Assembly (NCBI GenBank): GCA_020630035.1
Contig: JAHDCB010000060.1
Coordinates: 1 to 9,031, forward strand
Origin: Gammaproteobacteria bacterium
GTDB lineage: Bacteria > Pseudomonadota > Gammaproteobacteria > Chromatiales > Chromatiaceae
Direction: 5' to 3'
Length of the DNA: 9,031 nt
Part shown: positions 6,102-9,031 of the stretch, piece after piece
Position numbering within the stretch: the stretch's first letter is position 1
Layout of the letters: each line of letters opens with the position of its first letter
Translations under genes and position numbers: made by a program
The notes under the pieces: model-generated
What the model was told of the DNA's origin: nothing
Databases searched by the model: none
The model's input: only the letters and a program-made list of their open reading frames with translations

Positions 6102-6884
6102 TCAGAAGAAAAGTCCGTCTATCGGTGAGGAGGCGGAGGCATAACGTCGGGCCGGCATCCGCCCGGCCAGAAAGGCGGCTCGCCCGGCCCGGACTGCCTG
6201 GCGCATCGCTTCTGCCATCAGTATCGGCTGTTGTGCCGCCGCCACTGCGGTGTTCAGCAGGACGCCATCGCAGCCCAGTTCCATCGCAACCGCCACATCA
6301 GAAGCAGTACCCACGCCAGCGTCCACCAGTATCGGTACCTGGGCATTTTCGACGATTGTCAGGATGTTCAGTTTGTTGCGGATGCCCAGCCCGGAGCCGA
6401 TCGGTGCGCCCAACGGCATCACAGCAACACAGCCCAGTTGCTCCAGTTCACGCGCAACGATCGGGTCGTCGTTGGTGTAAGCCATCACGTCAAACCCTTC
6501 TGCAATCAGGATTTCCGCCGCCTGCAGGGTCGCTGTGACATTCGGGTACAGGGTTTGTTTGTCTCCCAGCACTTCCAGCTTCACCAGCGTGTGCCCGTCC
6601 AGGAGCTCTCGTGCCAGGCGGCAGGTACGCACGGCGGTTTCCACGTCGAAACAACCGGCTGTATTCGGCAGCAGTGTATATTTTTCCGGGGGCAGTGTAT
6701 CCAGGATGTTTGGCTCGTTGGCGTCCTGGCCAAGGTTGGTACGACGTACCGCGACGGTAATGATTTCGGCTCCACTGGCCTCAACTGCTGCCTGTGTTTC
6801 TGCCAGGTCGCGGTATTTACCGGTACCCAGTAGCAGGCGTGAGTGGAAGGTGCGCCCGGCAATGGTCAGTGGATGGTCTGTCAT
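6102..6884 (-). CDS. thiG: Thiazole synthase ThiG
   Basis: A 260-residue cytosolic TIM-barrel enzyme of thiamine biosynthesis. It builds the thiazole phosphate ring from deoxyxylulose 5-phosphate, dehydroglycine and the ThiS thiocarboxylate. RLLLGTGKY (16-24), AVRRTNLG (45-52) and LPNTAGC (72-78) are family hallmarks. LVKLEVLGD places the expected Schiff-base lysine at residue 102. GAPIGSGLGIRN and VDAGVGTASDVAVAMELGCD are the phosphate-binding loops. The start has AGGT (6894-6891) about seven bases upstream. The usual partner gene thiS is not next to it: only ~23 bases separate the start from a palindromic element, and no ThiS-like frame lies between thiG and orn. ThiS must be encoded elsewhere if the pathway works. 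thiG leads the minus-strand run thiG-ileS-glcF. Confidence 0.97.
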   Translation of the reverse strand: MTDHPLTIAGRTFHSRLLLGTGKYRDLAETQAAVEASGAEIITVAVRRTNLGQDANEPNILDTLPPEKYTLLPNTAGCFDVETAVRTCRLARELLDGHTLVKLEVLGDKQTLYPNVTATLQAAEILIAEGFDVMAYTNDDPIVARELEQLGCVAVMPLGAPIGSGLGIRNKLNILTIVENAQVPILVDAGVGTASDVAVAMELGCDGVLLNTAVAAAQQPILMAEAMRQAVRAGRAAFLAGRMPARRYASASSPIDGLFF

Positions 6885-6907
6885 ATATTTACCTGTATCG
6901 GAGTACT

Positions 6908-7072
6908 AAGGGGGTGTTCTCAATCAGCTTCAAGGCTTGATTTTGGCCCTTTTCTGCGCTGACTGTGTTGCAATTCGTCGCAATAGAACGAACTATTACT
7001 CCTCATTACGCCTTGTCAGCACAAAAAATGACTCAAAATCATGGCCACTCAGCTCATTGAGAACACCCCCTT
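6908..7072. mobile_element. 165-bp palindromic MITE-like element
   Basis: The ends are perfect 17-bp inverted repeats: AAGGGGGTGTTCTCAAT at 6908-6924 and its complement at 7056-7072. The symmetry continues inward imperfectly: TGATTTTGGCCCTTTTCTGC (from 6938) to GCTGAC mirrors GTCAGC...CAAAATCA (7016-7041), and a short stem (AATAG 6982-6986 / CTATT 6993-6997) lies near the centre. It therefore looks like an almost full-length hairpin with no room for a transposase. A degraded relative lies at 1095-1150. No clear target-site duplication is visible, and I do not recognise the parent insertion sequence. It separates thiG (start 23 bases away) from the divergent orn. Any thiG transcript started beyond it would carry the hairpin in its leader. 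Confidence 0.8.
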
Positions 7073-7194
7073 GAGGGTGACATTACCTTAATCATCTGCG
7101 TACAAATCTGCAATCTGCATCGTACCAGACTCAACAGGCAGGTTTAAGAGTACAATACGCCTTCGACTTAATATCGCGGATATTGTGAGTGTTT
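7073..7194. other. Intergenic region between the palindromic element and orn
   Basis: About 120 bases with no coding capacity. On the plus strand a good -10 hexamer, TACAAT (7151-7156), lies ~40 bases before the orn start, but no convincing -35 is seen at 16-18 bases. On the minus strand TGGTACGAT (about 7125-7117) resembles an extended -10 and could drive thiG across the palindromic element. Both are guesses from sequence. I see no TPP riboswitch signature on the thiG side. Confidence 0.4.
7151..7156 (+). promoter_or_regulatory. Candidate -10 element for orn
   Basis: TACAAT matches the sigma70 -10 consensus at 5 of 6 positions and lies in the short leader of orn, 38 bases before the ATG at 7195. 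The region at 17-bp spacing (GACTCA, 7128-7133) is a poor -35, so this is only a candidate. Confidence 0.3.
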
Positions 7195-7740
7195 ATGGCT
7201 GTTGATGAAACGAATCTGATCTGGATTGACCTGGAAATGACCGGGCTGAACCCGCAGCAGGATCAGATTATTGAACTTGCCACGCTGGTTACTGACAATC
7301 AGTGTCAGCCACTGGCTGAAGGCCCGGTGTATGCGATTCATCAACCAGAGTCAGTGCTGACACAGATGGATGCGTGGAACCGCCGGCAACACACTAACTC
7401 CGGTCTGTTACAACGGGTTCGTCTCAGTCAGCATTCTCTCGCCTCTGCTGAACAGGGAACCCTGCAATTTCTGCAACAATGGGTGCCCACCGGCGTCTCG
7501 CCGATGTGTGGCAATTCTATCTGTCAGGACCGGCGCTTTCTGGCACGGCTGATGCCCTCGCTGGAACGTTTTTTTCATTACCGTCATCTGGATGTCTCCA
7601 CACTTAAGGTGCTGGCAGAACGCTGGGCTCCGGAGGTCGCCGCCAGCGTCAATAAGACATCAGCCCATCTGGCCTTATCCGATATCCAGGATTCGATCGC
7701 CGAACTCGTGCATTATCGCCAGCATCTGTTACGCGTTTAA
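7195..7740 (+). CDS. orn: Oligoribonuclease (3'-5' exoribonuclease)
   Basis: With the ATG at 7195 the protein has 181 residues, the same length as E. coli Orn. It degrades the shortest RNA oligonucleotides, including pGpG from cyclic-di-GMP turnover, to mononucleotides in the cytosol and is essential in several Gammaproteobacteria. It belongs to the DEDDh exonucleases: Asp12 and Glu14 in LIWIDLEMTGL, Asp112 in CGNSICQDRRFL, His158 and Asp163 in AHLALSDIQDS are all present at the E. coli numbering. HYRHLDVSTLK (128-138) is also typical. The frame extends to a GTG at 7189, but ATG at 7195 with a GAG ~6 bases upstream fits the family length better. It starts a plus-strand run with yciB, lapA and lapB. 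Confidence 0.97.
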   Translation: MAVDETNLIWIDLEMTGLNPQQDQIIELATLVTDNQCQPLAEGPVYAIHQPESVLTQMDAWNRRQHTNSGLLQRVRLSQHSLASAEQGTLQFLQQWVPTGVSPMCGNSICQDRRFLARLMPSLERFFHYRHLDVSTLKVLAERWAPEVAASVNKTSAHLALSDIQDSIAELVHYRQHLLRV

Positions 7741-7764
7741 CTCATCCAGAAGTTTGTCTCCGCT

Positions 7765-8298
7765 ATGAAGTTTTTATTTGATTTGCTACCCGTTATTTTA
7801 TTTGTCATCGCTTATCAGTTGTATGACATTTATGTCGCCACACTGACGCTCATGGCCGCTATACCACTGCAACTGGCCTGGATGAAGTGGTCCGGCAAGC
7901 CGATCGAACGGATGCACTGGATCACGCTGGCGCTGGTATTGGTATTTGGCGGGCTAACGCTCGGTTTCCGCGATCCGCTGTTTATTATGTGGAAGCCAAC
8001 GGTGATTAACCTGTTGTTGGCCGCTGCCATTCTGGGCTCTGAGTGGTGGATGCAGCGCAGCTTTATGCAACGGATGTTACACAAGGTTGCCCTTTTCCCA
8101 CCAGCTATCTGCTCTAATCTGTCTTACGCCTGGGCAATCTTTTTTATTCTGGTCGGTGTCCTGAATCTGTATGTGGCCTATACCTTTTCTGAAGCCGTCT
8201 GGGTGAATTTTAAGCTGTTCGGCCTGCTGGGCCTGACGCTGGTATTCGCCTTGGGTCAAGGCCTGTATCTGGCACGCCATATGCCAAAATCAACCTAA
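7765..8298 (+). CDS. yciB: Inner membrane-spanning protein YciB (septation protein A family)
   Basis: A 177-residue integral inner-membrane protein with about five hydrophobic helices (roughly 1-21, 24-42, 51-67, 78-93 and two closely spaced ones at 120-136 and 149-170). It matches the YciB/IspA septation family across its length: MKFLFDLLPVILF, YDIYVAT, VFGGLTL, FIMWKPTVI, LSYAWAIFFILVG, WVNFKLFGL and the C-terminal ARHMP are all family positions. The family affects cell-envelope integrity, cell length and septation; the biochemical activity is not settled. The gene starts 24 bases after orn with no strong Shine-Dalgarno sequence (only a distant AGAAG). A short 7-bp inverted repeat (8295-8312) overlaps its stop. 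Confidence 0.95.
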   Translation: MKFLFDLLPVILFVIAYQLYDIYVATLTLMAAIPLQLAWMKWSGKPIERMHWITLALVLVFGGLTLGFRDPLFIMWKPTVINLLLAAAILGSEWWMQRSFMQRMLHKVALFPPAICSNLSYAWAIFFILVGVLNLYVAYTFSEAVWVNFKLFGLLGLTLVFALGQGLYLARHMPKST

Positions 8299-8312
8299 AA
8301 GATACCTTTTAG
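8295..8312 (+). repeat. Small inverted repeat over the yciB stop
   Basis: CTAAAAG (8295-8301) and CTTTTAG (8306-8312) form a perfect 7-bp, AT-rich stem with a four-base loop, between yciB and lapA and including the yciB stop. There is no following T-run, so it is probably not a strong terminator. It could modestly affect read-through or lapA translation, or be chance. Confidence 0.35.
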
Positions 8313-8327
8313 AACAGGTGCCTCACT

Positions 8328-8612
8328 ATGCAACTGATCAAACTCGTTCTGGTTATCTTCTTCTTAATCACTGGTGTCACCTTCGCGCTGATTAACCACT
8401 CGCCGGTTGTCCTGGATTTTTATGTCACAGAGGTCACGCTGCCCTTATCTGTGGTCATGTTACTGGCGATCGGTGGCGGGTTATTGCTCGGCTCTTTCCT
8501 GAGTCTGTTGTTTTTATTACGTATAAAACATGAAAACCGGCGTCTGCAGCGTCAGTATGATGCTATTCAGCAAGAAGTCACCAATCTGCGCACGCTGCCT
8601 GTGAAGTCGTGA
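8328..8612 (+). CDS. lapA: LapA family protein (lipopolysaccharide assembly protein A)
   Basis: A 94-residue inner-membrane protein of the LapA/DUF1049 family (YciS in E. coli, ~100 residues). Two membrane helices are evident (about residues 5-23 and 41-65), separated by the conserved loop INHSPVVLDFYVTEVTLPL, where N-h-x-x-V-x-l-d/n-f is the family signature. A charged, coiled-coil-like tail (RIKHENRRLQRQYDAIQQEV) follows on the cytoplasmic side. In E. coli LapA works with LapB in controlling LPS synthesis through FtsH-dependent LpxC turnover. AGGTG (8316-8320) provides a ribosome site. The lapB gene follows after 13 bases, the standard pairing. Confidence 0.93.
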   Translation: MQLIKLVLVIFFLITGVTFALINHSPVVLDFYVTEVTLPLSVVMLLAIGGGLLLGSFLSLLFLLRIKHENRRLQRQYDAIQQEVTNLRTLPVKS

Positions 8613-8625
8613 GGCCGGCTCGGAT

Positions 8626-9031
8626 GTGAATACCCTGAATCTACTCTGGCTGTTGTTGCCAGTGGCCGCCACTTGTGGTTGGTGGGCCGCCCTGCGTAGT
8701 CGACGCCAGGCCATACCAGAAACCGCCGACTGGCTGAAGCCGGATTATTTTCGCGGCATTCAGCATATCCTGAACGAAGAATCAGATCAGGCCGTCACTA
8801 TCTTCAGCAACATGCTGGAGACCCGTAGTGATCTGATTGACATCCATCTGGTACTCGGCAGTCTGTTCCGGCAACGTGGTGAAACTGAACGTGCCGTGCG
8901 ACTTCATCAGAATATATTAGCACGTCCGAATCTGACCACAACTCAGCAAGCACAGGTGTTGCTGGAGTTAGGGCGCGATTATCTGCAGGCCGGGCTATTA
9001 GACCGGGCAGAAGCCCTGTTTCAGGATTTAT
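8626..9031 (+). CDS. lapB: Lipopolysaccharide assembly protein LapB (YciM), 5' part
   Basis: The frame is open from a GTG at 8626 to the window end (135 codons); the remainder lies outside. The N-terminal membrane anchor LNLLWLLLPVAATCGWW is followed by RSRRQA, then DYFRGIQHILNEESDQAVTIF and HLVLGSLFRQRGETERAVRLHQ. TPR repeats continue with LELGRDYLQAGLLDRAEALF, which closely follows E. coli LapB. The C-terminal rubredoxin-like metal site is not in view. LapB is an essential or near-essential inner-membrane protein that promotes FtsH degradation of LpxC and so balances LPS with phospholipid. The GTG start is inferred: an ATG at 8624 in another frame meets TGA immediately. GAGG (8611-8614), overlapping the lapA stop, is a plausible ribosome site. 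Confidence 0.93.
   Translation, partial: MNTLNLLWLLLPVAATCGWWAALRSRRQAIPETADWLKPDYFRGIQHILNEESDQAVTIFSNMLETRSDLIDIHLVLGSLFRQRGETERAVRLHQNILARPNLTTTQQAQVLLELGRDYLQAGLLDRAEALFQDL

Noticed and set aside
5801..6538. A 245-codon plus-strand frame antisense to ileS and thiG
   Set aside because: It covers two highly conserved genes on the opposite strand and has no recognisable domain or ribosome site.
6904..7076. Target-site duplication around the palindromic element
   Set aside because: The flanks TACT (left) and GAGG (right) do not repeat; the insertion boundary may be eroded or set slightly differently.
6885..7188. A thiS gene or a TPP riboswitch upstream of thiG
   Set aside because: No short frame ending in Gly-Gly is present, and I do not find the conserved CTGAGA and related thi-box segments; most of the space is the palindromic element.
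1..9031. CRISPR arrays, tRNA or rRNA genes
   Set aside because: No regularly spaced repeats and no recognisable tRNA or rRNA sequences were seen on either strand.

Overview
The window looks like a gammaproteobacterial chromosome of moderate G+C. The evidence is the gene set: Orn, YciB, the LapA-LapB pair, a YfcH-type epimerase and a bacterial-type IleS with a C-terminal zinc finger, all close to their Enterobacteria/Pseudomonas-type relatives. The genus cannot be named from the sequence. Most of the window is ordinary housekeeping DNA. About 1.1 kb (1087-2156) is an accessory scar made of broken small genes and repeats.

Layout. At 1-180 is the 3' end of an Rpn/PD-(D/E)XK family nuclease-transposase gene, followed 3 bases later by a complete SDR-type epimerase gene (yfcH-like, 184-1086). 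From 1087 to 2156 lie: a decayed palindromic-element remnant; an intact excisionase-like (MerR-type HTH) antitoxin gene; the first 15 codons of its PIN toxin; a second, diverged copy of the last ~69 bp of the yfcH-like gene; then, on the minus strand, a frameshifted DUF2442 gene and the last 19 codons of a DUF4160 gene. The minus-strand block thiG > ileS > glcF-like (6884 down to 2156) is tightly spaced and probably co-transcribed. A 165-bp palindromic MITE-like element (6908-7072) sits between thiG and the divergent plus-strand run orn > yciB > lapA > lapB (7195 to the window end; lapB is cut by the edge).

Functions. thiG (thiazole synthase), ileS (isoleucyl-tRNA synthetase) and the glcF-like Fe-S protein do not form one known pathway, so their linkage looks like genome arrangement rather than a shared task. 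orn ends RNA turnover by degrading the shortest oligonucleotides. yciB, lapA and lapB all concern the inner membrane and envelope; LapA/LapB control LPS synthesis.

The main point of interest is the scar between yfcH and glcF. Two different small toxin-antitoxin-like cassettes, facing each other, have both lost their likely toxin partner (PIN, DUF4160), and a duplicated yfcH 3' end marks the junction between them. This looks like an integration or recombination hotspot with decaying defence/TA cargo. I see no clearly intact new multi-gene system.
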